Of a DNA stretch of 64,000 nucleotides, positions 1 to 9,860 are shown in pieces. The position numbers and the translations under genes are program-made. Position 1 is the first letter of the stretch, and every line of letters begins with the position of its first letter. Under the pieces are notes generated by a model. That model ran no database searches and was not told the DNA's origin. It saw only the letters and a list, made by a program, of their open reading frames with translations. Source of the stretch: Sphaerolaimus hirsutus (Eukaryota > Nematoda > Chromadorea > Monhysterida > Sphaerolaimidae); assembly GCA_964036195.1 (NCBI GenBank), contig OZ038451.1:5770529-5834528 (forward strand), written 5' to 3'.

Positions 1-8
1 GTGACCAG

Positions 9-203
9 GTGTCAGTCCCAGGCCATGTAAAGTGTAAAGTAAAGTATGAAATGTTAAGTGAAATGGAAAATCAAACAAATCAATCAAAAAAAAGGAAAAG
101 GTCAATATTTTTCTGTATTTTGCATAACAATTTACAGTTTCGTTTACATTCAACTTGACATTTTACATTTTACTTTACACTTTACATGGCTTGGGACTGC
201 CCC
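9..203. mobile_element. Foldback MITE, CAGTCCC/TGTAAAG family
   Basis: Inverted ends GTGTCAGTCCCAGGCCATG and its complement close a hairpin rich in TGTAAAG/CTTTACA repeats. The left flank is CAG; the right flank (CCATG) is no longer an exact copy. It belongs to the family that forms introns in ADSL. It sits upstream of the Harbinger transposase exons. Confidence 0.65.
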
Positions 204-342
204 CCATGCATTCGCAATGTCAAAATGGTGTCTCGTGCCATATGTGACTCAAAACAACCCGGCAAACAGGCACTTTAACACCAGGTGACTTATAACAATT
301 ACCTGTAATTTATGAATAAATAAATATTATATTGTTTTACAG

Positions 343-833
343 ACTTTCGCGCGCTAGGAGAATGGTCGAGTGCACTTTTGGAATGCTCGCGGCTCGCTGG
401 AGGATTCTGCTTGGCACCATCACCATGGAGCCATCCCGCATCAGCCGAATGGTGATGGCGCTGTGCTCGTTGCATAACTGGCTGCAAGTGACGCGCGGAG
501 CGATGATTGCAGACCACTTCAACGAGCGGGGGGAGGAAATCGAACCACTGCACGGCGTACCCGATCATCCAAGACTTCGCGACTGCACTGTGAGACTCTA
601 ATTGTCTTTGTTTTCCTAATCTGCATATACTTAAAAATGTGGTTATTAATAATGTCAACTGCTCCCTGCAGCTAAATTGGCGCGGTGCTATCGACCAACT
701 TATCCAAGTTCAGCCGGTTGATCAGCGAGCGTCGGAAGCCATTCGTGAGGCGCGAGCGGTGCGTGAAAAAATTAAAGAGTGGATGAAGGAAGGTGAAGGC
801 AGACTGCCGTGGTTGAACTGGCAAGATGCCTGA
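343..833 (+). CDS. PIF/Harbinger transposase, C-terminal part (DDE_Tnp_4, HARBI1-like), partial
   Basis: Two exons are visible, 343-589 and 672-833 (TGA). Acceptors are TTTTACAG and CCCTGCAG, the donor is GTGAGA, and the intron between them is phase 0, so the frame is kept. The first exon begins with a block of the type RLSRARRMVECTFGMLAARW, then an I-T-x-x-P segment and an A-L-C-S-L-H-N-W segment. This is the end of the catalytic domain of Harbinger transposases, including the last acidic residue region. The second exon is a basic, glutamate-rich tail ending in NWQDA. In its family the enzyme cuts and pastes Harbinger elements, usually with a Myb/SANT partner. The N-terminal catalytic exons are not visible upstream, where 9-203 is a foldback MITE. 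No stop or frameshift is seen in the visible exons. Confidence 0.8.
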
Positions 834-1735
834 GTTGACGATACACATTCAAAACTTATGTCAAATGATACATTTCTAGGTGAAATGTATCAGTTGACGC
901 ATTCTCATACGTTGTCAGCGTCAACTCAGGCATTTTTTTCCTAGTTGGATATTTAGGTGTTAAAAATCGAAAACGGTTCCGTTTTTTGAAATTTCTTCTT
1001 TTACTTGCTTCAATAATTTTAGTATATCAGATTTCACATGCAGTGCGGACATAACTTGCCAGGAAATTTTTTTAAAATTATTGAAGTTTGAAACTTTGAA
1101 AAATTCATATCTTTCTTTTACGTCATGTGATTCTTTCAAAAAAAATACTGCTGTGTTTGCGTTTCTTTCGCCTTTCATTTGGTTGTTGGCATTATGATGT
1201 GATTCTGTGTTGCGCGATGAAAAATAAATTTCTGTTTAAAGAAAAAGATTTTTTATTCTTTCAAAAAAATTTATTACGAATGATAATTAGTACAGAAAAA
1301 TTCACAGACATTTATAGTACATGAAACAACTATCTAATTAACAAGCATTCACACGTGTAAACAATAAAAATTTTTTGAATATGGAACATGCAAATAATTT
1401 TTCATTTGGTTATGCTTCACACAATATATGATAATTAGGTGTCAAAAAATCAGATTAATTATGGTTTATCACATAACACTCTTTAAATCACACAAACTGC
1501 ATCGTAGAAAGCAGGGTCAACTCGTTTCTGAGAATGGATTTTTCCAGTTGACTTTTTCAATGAAATACATGAGCTAAATGCCAAAAATATGGGTTAACGC
1601 GTATGCTCTTTTAAAAAAGTCAAGTGGTGAGTGATTGCGTCAACTGAAACACTAGTTGACTCTGAGTTGACTCTGAAATGCGATGTCAACTAGCGTGTGG
1701 AGGCCCATTGGAGCGGTAGCTCAAAAATACAAAAC

Positions 1736-4700
1736 GTACACTTTTCCGTCGAATCCAGCGAGCTGCGCGACGCGCTCATCCAACTGCAGCACCTTTTTCT
1801 CGTCGCCGCCAAACAAAGTCAAGTAGGAATCTTGAGAACCAGTGGCCCCCTTGGCGCCGCGAAGCCTGCCAGATATTTTGACGATTTTTTGGCCATAAAA
1901 ATGTGTGATTGAGTGAAAATAAAAAGCGACGAAATATACATACAAAAGTAAATAAACTGCCGGTCAATATAAACTGGCTTTCGCTCAAAATTTTTTCAAA
2001 AGTTTGTAGTTCGATCCAGGAATGGAGTTCGGCCAAGGTGTTTGTATTTTTGGATAGCCCTAACATTTGTCTACTCGCACCCCCGGGGGGACCCCTGTGG
2101 CTGCACCCCCTCAGCCACAGGGGTCCCCCCGGGGGTGCGAGTAGACAAATGTTAGGGCTATCCAAAAATACAAACACCTTGGCCGAACTCCCTTCCTGGA
2201 TCGAACTACAAACTTTTGAAAAAAATTTGAGCGAAAGCCAATTTATATTGACCGGCAGTTTATGTGACTTATATTGTATTAGGTAGGTATGTAAATGAGA
2301 TTTACAAATGATAGAAGATCATTAGTGTAGGTTTGGACATATATAAATAAAATCTAAATTTAAATAGTCCATTTTGCACTCACCAAAAAGACGTAGATCA
2401 CTGATCACACTGAAGGCTGCATACATAATCTTACCACACTTTGATGAATAAAATTACTTAAAATCAAATCCACCTAGACAGAATTCTTCATTCAGCTGGT
2501 ATATGGGTAATTTCATCGCAAAGCTTGAGGTCAGTGAACATTAACTCCGCAGAAACACAGCAGTTACGTATGTGATCAAAAAAATCGCACCCCCCCCCCC
2601 GCAATCAACCTGAGGCCCTGGAGCACCCCCTGGACCCCCTTGAACCCCACAAGGAGGGCGTCGATCCACAGACAGGCGCGCTTGCCCACCGTGGTCGCGC
2701 TGGCCGGCTGGTAGTGCGTCCGGCCGCAGGTCGCAGTGTTCAGGTGTTTCAGTGAGAGAGACACCAGGCTGGGGGAGGGGTTGGGGGGTGGTTTGAGGGT
2801 GATTGAAACAACCCCTGGTACCATTCCTACACCCTACCGTGCCATGTAAAATGTCGTGCGAAGTGTCAAAAGAAATGTAAAATGTCTTGAAAAATGTTAA
2901 AAGTACCGTGAACAATAAATTTGACATTCTAGAGGGCATTCTACATGACTTTTGACACATCGCATATGACATTTTACGTTGTCTGTGAGTGGCCCCTAAG
3001 CCCCTAGGTATTCAAGGGAGGAGTTCTGTCAGGTAGAGAGATATTGCGCAAGGCGCTTCATGTTCCAATGGGGGCATCGAGGGTCTAGGTACCCTGGAGA
3101 GTGAGCTCACGCGTCGATGGCCAGGGCGAGCTGCTGGGCGACGTGTCTGAGCGCATCGCGCATGATGATCAGGGGGCAGTCCCACACCCTGTCAAGTGTG
3201 AAGTAAAGTGACAAGTGTCAATCACAGCAAAAAATAAAAAAATTATTAATGAACTTTACATGACAATTGACACTTTACTTAACTTTACATTTGTCATAAT
3301 AATTGACACTTTGCATGACATTTGACACTTTACTTTACACTTTACAGGGTCTGGGATTGGCACCAGGTCGGCGTTGTCCTGCACGAAACACGATGTCGCT
3401 CCTGCGAGATTCACGGTCGGTGAGGAATAATTGATAGTATTGCGGAATGCACTCTTGACTGTAATTGAATCTACCATATGCCACATGAATAATGAACAAA
3501 AATTACGGAATTTACACTTTTCATCAGAATATTCGGTTTCACATGGAGATTATCGAGCACAAACATTACCACACGCCTCGATTCATCTAATTACGATACA
3601 ATTCACAGGAAAGTAAATCTGCTCACACACAAAATAGTAACCAAACATGTAAAAATGTGCACCCCAAACAAGTAGAGCGTGACACCACGGACCCAAGTGA
3701 ATGATGCCCTTGGCCAGGGGGCAATCCCGCTCAAATGCAGCGATGTGCGCCATCACGTCGTGCCGCACTCTGCGCTCCTCGGACTGGATGAAGTCCCAGT
3801 CGATGGGCTTCGACGGGTCCAGCGAGGCCTCCATCGCCAGCACCTGCGCGTGTTAGAGGTGGGTTCCAATCTGTAAATGTCAAGTGTCAAGCAGAATGTC
3901 AATATTCAAGTAAAAATTGACTTTTTTGATTTTTTGATTTTTGACAGTTTGCGTAACATTTAACAGGGTCTGGTGATCGCCCCATGGTCGGGTGATTTGC
4001 CAATAAATTTGTTAAATCACATTGCATACCTTCTCCTCAGTGACACCGGGGACTTTCAACTCGCATTCGGCCCTGGGGCCAATTCCACAAGTTGACAAGT
4101 GGCACTACGTGACAAGTGGTAGGTGAAGGTGACAATAAACGTGGCGTCCGAATATTCGCGAGCGAGAATACCAGACACCAGTTCCAAACCCTGTTAAGTC
4201 AATTGCCCAATCTCAAAAAATTATTACCGTATTACCTCGAAATACCCCCATGGGGGTTTATTATTTCGCCAGCAAAATTTGAGGGGGGGTTAATTCGAGG
4301 GGGGGGGGGGGGGTTATTCGAGGGTTTTTTTTATTATTTCGTCAGAAATTTTCGTGAAATTCATAGTTAAGAATACACGTTTTATAACACAAAAACGGTA
4401 ATAAACTTGAGCAAATAGGTTATATTGGTTCTATAGAAGTACATCTGTACACAAATGAGCGTGTAAGTGTAGCTGCGATGCAAATAAGTAGGAATAAATA
4501 CATCATGTACATTGCATACATGATGTACATCATTCCGGAGGGGGGGGGGGGTATTTCGAGGGGGGGTTATTATTTCCCCAGCCCATTTTGAGGGGGGGTT
4601 AATTCGAGGGGGGGTTAATTCAAGGGGGGGATAATTCGAGGTAATACGGTATTTAACTTAACCTTACATGACAATTCACACTAGACACTTTACGTGATGA

Positions 4701-4978
4701 TTGACAAATGCATCAACGTCGCATGTCATTTGACGCTTGACTTTACTCTTCGCAAGGCACAAGTATACCCTCACCACTCCACCACCACCAACCCACACAC
4801 CAAAAAAAACCCTAGTCAACGTGTGGACTTGGCACCTGGCCAAACAGCACCATAGCCGGCGGACGACGAGCGCCCTGTGGTGCTCGCTGAACAGCTGCAA
4901 GAGGGGGCTGGAGCGGCAGTAGCGCGTCGCCAGCACCGACTCGAACCGCGAGTGCGGCAGGTCCGGCTCGCTGCTCAT
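1736..4978 (-). CDS. ADSL: Adenylosuccinate lyase, N-terminal half (seven exons, partial)
   Basis: Exons in coding order: 4978-4836, 4072-4030, 3843-3693, 3401-3364, 3169-3111, 2768-2610, 1865-1736 (or 1742). They join in one frame with phases 2,0,1,0,2,2,0 and give about 241 of the usual roughly 480 residues; the C-terminal half lies off the left edge. Conserved blocks appear in order: [16 protein letters not shown] joined to [25 protein letters not shown], and [14 protein letters not shown]. These are the substrate-binding and catalytic-histidine regions of the fumarase/aspartase superfamily. The enzyme splits SAICAR and adenylosuccinate in cytosolic purine synthesis and works as a homotetramer. 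The signature GSSxMPxKxN loop is not in the window. Start: first ATG of exon 1, 40 bp below a Harbinger MITE. Introns 1 and 4 are MITE-derived; intron 4 ends in TG instead of AG. Confidence 0.94.
1952..2263. repeat. Near-perfect inverted repeat, arms about 150 bp, loop about 8 bp
   Basis: The left arm starts ATAAACTGCCGGTC; the right arm ends GACCGGCAGTTTAT. The centre reads CTGTGGCTG, a short C-rich loop, then CAGCCACAG. I see only a few mismatches along the arms. It lies in ADSL intron 6 and, if transcribed, would form a long double-stranded hairpin. Such near-identity suggests a recent foldback insertion or ongoing arm correction. No protein is encoded. Confidence 0.85.
2819..2996. mobile_element. 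Foldback MITE in ADSL intron 5
   Basis: Arms carry CCATGTAAAATGTCGTG and its mirror CATATGACATTTTACG around a diverged centre. It has the TGTAAAATGTC repeats of the CAGTCCC/TGTAAAG family. The outer ends are diverged, so the boundaries are approximate. Confidence 0.5.
3174..3363 (-). mobile_element. Foldback MITE forming ADSL intron 4 (noncanonical GT...TG)
   Basis: On the coding strand the element starts GTGCCAATCCCAGACCCTG directly after exon 4 (...GAC CTG) and ends GGGTGTGGGACTGCCC before a second CCTG and exon 5 (ATC ATC). On the + strand the flanks are CAGG at 3170-3173 and 3364-3367, an exact duplication. Inverted repeats match at 15 of the first 20 bases. Both the conserved protein alignment ([12 protein letters not shown]) and the exon phases require removal of exactly this stretch. 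Every equivalent boundary gives a non-GT-AG intron (GT-TG, GG-CT, TG-CC and so on). Known: introner elements in several eukaryotes make introns in this way. Inference: this is such an element. Confidence 0.8.
3864..3983. mobile_element. Short foldback MITE in ADSL intron 2
   Basis: GGTTCCAATCTGTAAATGTC at one end and AACATTTAACAGGGTCTGG at the other form a short hairpin of the TGTAAA/TGTCAAG type. Ends are diverged and no clear target duplication was found. Confidence 0.45.
4077..4835 (-). mobile_element. MITE forming ADSL intron 1 (GT...AG), with nested G-rich element
   Basis: The coding-strand ends are GTGCCAAGTCCACAC at the donor and GTGGAATTGGCCC plus duplicated CCAG at the acceptor. The first 22 bases of the two ends pair at 19 positions. 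On the + strand CTGG flanks both sides (4073-4076 and 4836-4839). Intron ends and element ends therefore coincide, with GT supplied by the terminal repeat and AG by the duplicated target. A G-rich hairpin element (4225-4650) is inserted inside. The right part (about 4655-4760) carries TTTACATGACA-type repeats. Confidence 0.78.
4225..4650. mobile_element. G-rich hairpin MITE (CCGTATT family)
   Basis: The ends are ACCGTATTACCTCGAAATAC and GAATTATC-type complements (...AATTCGAGGTAATACGGT). Inside are repeated AATTCGAGGGGGGG and ATTATTTCG blocks and a poly-G run. It is nested in the ADSL intron 1 element. Other copies or parts: 8081-8416, 12148-13147, 33447-33572, 38123-38213, 50331-52850, 63826-63960. 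Confidence 0.7.
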
Positions 4979-5018
4979 GGCTGTGATGGGTTACCTGCTA
5001 TCGGGATGTCACGTCATT

Positions 5019-5178
5019 GGCCCCACACACGCTAGATGACATCGGCACCAAATGTCAACTGGTTCCGTTCCCAATTCAAAGATTGCGTTTGAAAGTCGTA
5101 ATTCCACTCGTCAGCCAGTTTTGAATCGGGATCGACACAGTTGACATTTGGTGTCGATGTCAACTAGCGTGTGGGCCC
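5019..5178. mobile_element. PIF/Harbinger MITE, 160 bp, ATT target duplication
   Basis: The ends GGCCCCACACACGCTAG and CTAGCGTGTGGGCCC are flanked by ATT at 5016-5018 and 5179-5181. It lies 40 bp upstream of the ADSL start codon, so it probably is part of that promoter or 5' leader. No coding capacity. Confidence 0.78.
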
Positions 5179-5198
5179 ATTGGGCGAGTGGTTTCGTG

Positions 5199-5392
5199 TA
5201 GGGTTCGGAATTTTCAAAGTTTTCGGTTCGGGTATCGGGTCGGCTACCGGTTCCAAAAACTTTGTGGGTATCGGGTTCGGGTATTGAGAGCGGGTATATG
5301 GTTCGGGCAGTAGAGTCGAGTTCGTGCATCGGGTTTCGGTTCCAAAAAATGTGTGGGTATCGGGTACGGGTCGGGTAGGGTTCCCAACCCTA
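5199..5392. mobile_element. hAT-type MITE filled with CGGTTC/GGGTATCGG repeats
   Basis: It begins TAGGGTTCGGAATTTTC and ends GGGTTCCCAACCCTA. The 8-bp flanks GTTTCGTG at 5191-5198 and 5393-5400 are identical, which is the hAT hallmark. The interior repeats TTCGGGTATCGGGTTCGG variants. It is the same family as the outer element at 39475-41969. Confidence 0.85.
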
Positions 5393-5400
5393 GTTTCGTG

Positions 5401-6144
5401 ATCGATGAAAATGGGTTGAAGAAAGGGTGTAAAGAACCAGTTATTTATTTTGAACGTTGTGCCCTTACTTTAGTGCGTTGTGGCACCATTATTCAGGCGC
5501 TTTTCTATCACTAATTGGAATCGACCCCAGCGCACTGTCGTGTTGCAATTATCAGGCAACAACTTATAATCATTAAAATTCGATAGAAATACATCAGAGC
5601 TTCGGGTTACACGAAAAAAATTTGAGCGGAAGTGCCCTATTCTACTTTGTAATTTCACAGCGTGCCGAATTGGCACCGGGACCCGAAATGTCAAGTCCGA
5701 GAAACGTCAAGTCAGAATTAACTCAGAAAGGGATTAATAAATAAACGACAGTGATTGCGCGCCAAAGGCTAGCTATTCTAAAAAAATTAACGAAACAAGT
5801 GTTTTTGCCAAAATTACAGTTTTCAGCATTCATTTCATTTTCACATTTGGAATGAAGTGACCAGAATGAAACACTAACAACGTATCACAGATAGATAAGC
5901 ACAGCTGACAATAAAAAGCTATTGTGAAGGAAGCTTTTCAAGAATAGAAAACCCTAATAAAAGGTCCGTAAATTCCGAAAGTAAAAAAGTGACAGGGAAA
6001 GTGATGTGGCCAGTAAAAGTCACGAATTGGATTTCAAGTAAAAAGTAAACGAACAACTGCATTGAATTTCATACACAAAATTTAATGTCACTCTACGCTG
6101 ACTTTACTTGTCCCTTGATTTTCCCACCTATAATTTTTTATCAC
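5401..6144. other. Non-coding spacer
   Basis: AT-rich DNA between two transposons. I see no exon, RNA gene or recognisable repeat end here. Confidence 0.5.
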
Positions 6145-6147
6145 TTA

Positions 6148-7845
6148 GGCGCTGCACATGCTAGTTGACATAGATTCCAGCGTCAACTCAGAGTCAACTC
6201 CATTTAGTTGACACAACCTATTTCTTAGTAGACATTTACGCAACTGCGTATGTGTTAACCTGTTTTTTGTTATTTTTTGGGTACTTAGGTCTGATTGTTA
6301 AACGATATTGTCAACTGCGAAAAATACATTTTCAGAAATGAGGTCACCCAGCCTTCTTTGATGCTATTTGTGTGATTTAAATGTTCCTATGTTGTTAAGC
6401 AAAAGCCATTTGATATTGCGACACTTGATTATTCATGTTAAAGTAAAGTATGATAATTTTAAAATTTATTTTCTTGTTTCACATTGAAAATTTTTTAATT
6501 TGTGACATGTGTAATTGTGTGAAAATTGTTTTGGTGATTCATGTAGTATTAATATAGGGCAATTTTTTGATATATCAACATGTTTAAATGATGCCTTAAT
6601 GATAGATGAAAAAATTATTTTGTATCAAACCAAAATTTATTTTTCATTTAACACAACAAATGTATATCATATTGCAAACAGTACCAGCAGAAAGATAAAA
6701 AAATTTGGAACATAGTGATCAGTGAACAAATAGAAATGCATACATGAAACAAAATATATGATTTTTAGAAAATTCTATGTATAAATATTTCAAAGTTATG
6801 TTTTTACTGCAATTTAAATTGTGTAATACATGTCATTTGATAGAGGAAAAATTTTCAAACATATATTTTTTAATTGTTAAGAATGGAAACATTTTTGACT
6901 TTCAAAAATGATTTTTGAAAATGAGTGAAAAATTGCTGAGTTGAGCATGAATTCATGAATTTGACAAATACAATCACATGATATGTCAATTGAGCAATTT
7001 GGTCATTTTATTTATTACAGTCTGCATTCACCAGTCTTTATCCACTTTTTCACCTTTTCCCTCACTACTACAGCATCAAATTACATTTTTAGTAAGTTTT
7101 GTGATAAAACTTTTTTTAAGTTGACAAAGTTAAAAATTCATGGTTGTCAAGTGAGCGTGCGCGTACGATCAGTACAAAAACCTGATGTCAACTCAAGCAA
7201 AAAATTTGGACAAAAATGTTTTTCAAAACTTTATTAAAATTTTTCATGCAAAAAGTTCTTCTATGAAAGATGGAGTAAATTTTTCTCTATCAGAGTCTCA
7301 AATTTCATACATTTTCAATTAAAAATGAATTAATAAAGGTACTTTTAGAAAGTCGGCAAGTGCTGTGTCAACTAGCGAAAAAATGTACTTTTTTGCACTA
7401 TTTTGGGCAGTTGACAATGAAGAGCGACTACTTGTGTCAATTGAATTTCTGTAAAATGAAAATGTCAACTAAAAACGTACACTTGCATGCACTACATACA
7501 CACTTTTCACTAGTTGACATTTTCACTATAAAAATCTGTTATTTGAGTGCAGCAAAAATGTCAACTAAAGTTGATTTTTGCCTAATAAAATCACCCAATT
7601 GACAAAGGTAATCATCAAGAAATGTCAACTGAATGAAAAACGTACACTTTTTAGCGCACACATGTCATTTTAATTGACTTGTCACTTTCTCAAAATTGTC
7701 AACTGTCCAAATTTTTCAGTTGACACAAAAAAAGTGTGCACGTTTTCAACTAAATAGGTTCTGGGGTCAACTAAAAAAAAACAGTTGACTCTGAGTTGAC
7801 TCAATCAACTTCTAAAAAGTAGCGTCAACCACCGTGTGGAGCGCC
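6148..7845. mobile_element. PIF/Harbinger non-autonomous element, 1.7 kb, TTA duplication
   Basis: The ends GGCGCTGCACATGCTAGTTG and its complement (...CACCGTGTGGAGCGCC) are flanked by TTA at 6145-6147 and 7846-7848, the classic Harbinger target. Subterminal GTTGAC/GTCAAC motifs occur many times in both arms. The AT-rich core resembles parts of 29681-33271. No transposase reading frame is seen. Confidence 0.82.
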
Positions 7846-7893
7846 TTAAATACAACTTTTCCTGTCACTTGCAGAATTGCAAATCAGGTTATA

Positions 7894-9478
7894 CACTACC
7901 GTGCAGAATAGTTGAGACTTTTTTTGCTGCATGACTAACATTGCCAAAATTTTGAAATGTTGTGTGTGCACAACATTTGGATACCATTGGTGGGTACCAT
8001 GGGGGGTTGGCTACATGTGCCCAGAATGACTGCTCCTTGACTTCATAATTATGCTTATATTCTTAGTGCAGTAACATACCGTATTTGTTTGAATAATTCC
8101 TCCCCTTGAATAATTTTCCCCCTCGAATAATCCCCCCCTGTAAAATGAGTGAGGAAAAAATAATTCCCCCCCTCGAAAAATCCCCCCCCCCCTTCAAGGC
8201 ATATGATCAATTTTTATGTCTAATTTGAACAAGAATAGCATGTTATTGTGTAAAAAAAGCATGTTTTGTCGAATGAGTTGATGGAAACATGCTTGAGAAT
8301 TCTGACGAAAAAATAATTCCTCCCCTTGAAAAATTCCCCCCTTGAATAATCCCCCCGTCAAAAAAGACTGACGAAATAATAATCCCCCAGGGGGATTATT
8401 CAAGCAAATACGGTATTCATTCAGTTTCTTTGTGTTTCAGAATAGTTGAGACTTTTCTTGTTTTGGGCAGTAGCTGCCCAATCTCTTATTTTATAGTGGT
8501 TATCAAATACCTAGGTTCATTTTTGAACAAGATTTTCAATATGGTGGATGTCCACCAGTGTTGCTGTGCTGTGTGCACAGCAAGGAACATTCTAAGCATG
8601 AACAGCATATGTTGGACTGTAGCATGTATTTATCTCAGCTGCAGTTTTGCATTCATTGCCAGCCACTCAGAAATGTGGGTGGGCATACTAGTCAGTAGGG
8701 CTATTTGGTGTGTAAATTTGAGGTTTCGGCTTTGCTCTATTGTGGAGAAAAGTTGGCCCGACTGAAATGTAAAATGTAAGTATTGAGTATGGAAAGATAG
8801 TGAAAGTTTGAAGTTCTATAACATTCGACTGGAATGAGATATTGAAGAAAAATTGTTGCCATATGAGTCATCTTTGTCTACAGTATTTTATAGCATGTTC
8901 AAACACAAAAATGTCATACTGAAAGCCCCAGTCACAATGCATAAAAATTTAGACACCACTGATAAGTTTGAAGTGTCATCACTTTTGATTGGAATGAAAT
9001 ATTGAAAAGATTGAAAAGCCAGATGAATGCTTTTTGTCCAAAGTATATGATAGAATGTTCAAAAAAAGTTATTTTTCATATTGAACAACACGGTCAAATC
9101 AAGCTAATGAATATAGACATCACTGATTCAACCTCAAAAATAGAATTTTCAGGTTGTCCTGATTATTTTAAGTGTTCAATGACACAAATCGGCCCAGAAA
9201 TGGCTGAGTTATAAAGCTTCAAAGTCAATCATTCAGATCTGCCAATTTTTTATTTTTTATCAAACACCTTTTTATAGACCCCCCTTATCTCAGGACTGGG
9301 GGATTATTCAAGCAATCAAATTTTTTTTGCATATAGCCTCAACATAAAACCTCAACATTCCCGAACAAAATTAAAATTGGGCAAGGTACAACAAAATGGG
9401 AAGCAACAAAAGTGTGGTGGACCCCCAGCCTCTGTTTCTCTATGGGTGAAAAGTCTCAACTATTCTGCACGGTAGTGT
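7894..9478. mobile_element. Tc1/mariner-like element (TA duplication), non-coding
   Basis: Inverted ends CACTACCGTGCAGAATAGTT and its complement are flanked by TA at 7892-7893 and 9479-9480. TIR sequence is repeated internally near 8437 (AGAATAGTTGAGACTTTT). A G-rich CCGTATT-type element is nested at about 8081-8416. The remaining interior has frames up to about 110 codons but no DDE/D transposase motif that I recognise. Confidence 0.75.
8081..8416. mobile_element. C-rich hairpin MITE (CCGTATT family) nested in Tc1-like element
   Basis: The ends are ACCGTATTTGTTTGAATAAT and ATTATTCAAGCAAATACGGT. The interior repeats TGAATAATTCCCCCCC blocks. It interrupts the 7894-9478 element just before that element's internal TIR copy. 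Confidence 0.7.
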
Positions 9479-9860
9479 ACTATAGCACACAAAAATGGAC
9501 AACGCAAGAAGCAAAGCATCATAATTATGTATTTATGTAGATAGAAAAGACTGCAAACACACAACACCCAACAGACACAAAAAATTATGGGAACGTTTTC
9601 AATTTAGTAAAAAAAGACAACATGACCAGAGATACTGTTATGCAACTTTTTATTTACCTAAGTATAACATTAAATCACTTGTGTTCAATAAATTACTATA
9701 AAAGCACTGACAAAAAGTAGATGCAAGTTTATTTTATTTAAAAAATATTAGGAATGTGTTAAATTAACCTCTAAACAATTGAAATAAAAAAATATAGCCA
9801 GCAGTTAGGTATCCTATTATCTATCACGTTTTCAAAACTCAAACGTCAACTAAAAAAAAC

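Larger units (their letters stand above)
1..1706 (+). mobile_element. PIF/Harbinger transposon, right part of a coding copy
   Basis: The right end is CTAGCGTGTGGAGGCCC followed by ATT. It is the inverted match of the left terminal repeat of the complete 3.6-kb copy at 29681-33271. The stretch 930-1706 is the reverse-complement counterpart of 29681-30440, and transposase exons lie inside at 343-833. The left end and the first transposase exons are off the window. A 108-bp hairpin (about 828-935) sits at the transposase stop codon. The element lies inside ADSL intron 7, in the opposite orientation to the host gene. Seen: shared ends and coding exons. Inferred: that the small ATT/TTA-flanked elements in this window are deletion derivatives of this family. 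Confidence 0.72.

Noticed and set aside
1776-2286. Overlapping frames in the 1952-2263 palindrome (Pro/Gly-rich)
   Set aside because: Both strands read alike because of the inverted repeat; no splice fit with ADSL.
3111-3169. A conventional AG acceptor for ADSL exon 5
   Set aside because: The nearest AGs (upstream in CAGGGTGTGG, or downstream in GCGCTCAG) shift the frame or delete the conserved IIMRDAL block; only the TG-ended boundary fits.
8430-8765. Possible transposase frame in the Tc1-like element
   Set aside because: 111 codons with no DDE/D or helix-turn-helix motif; composition like the non-coding surroundings.
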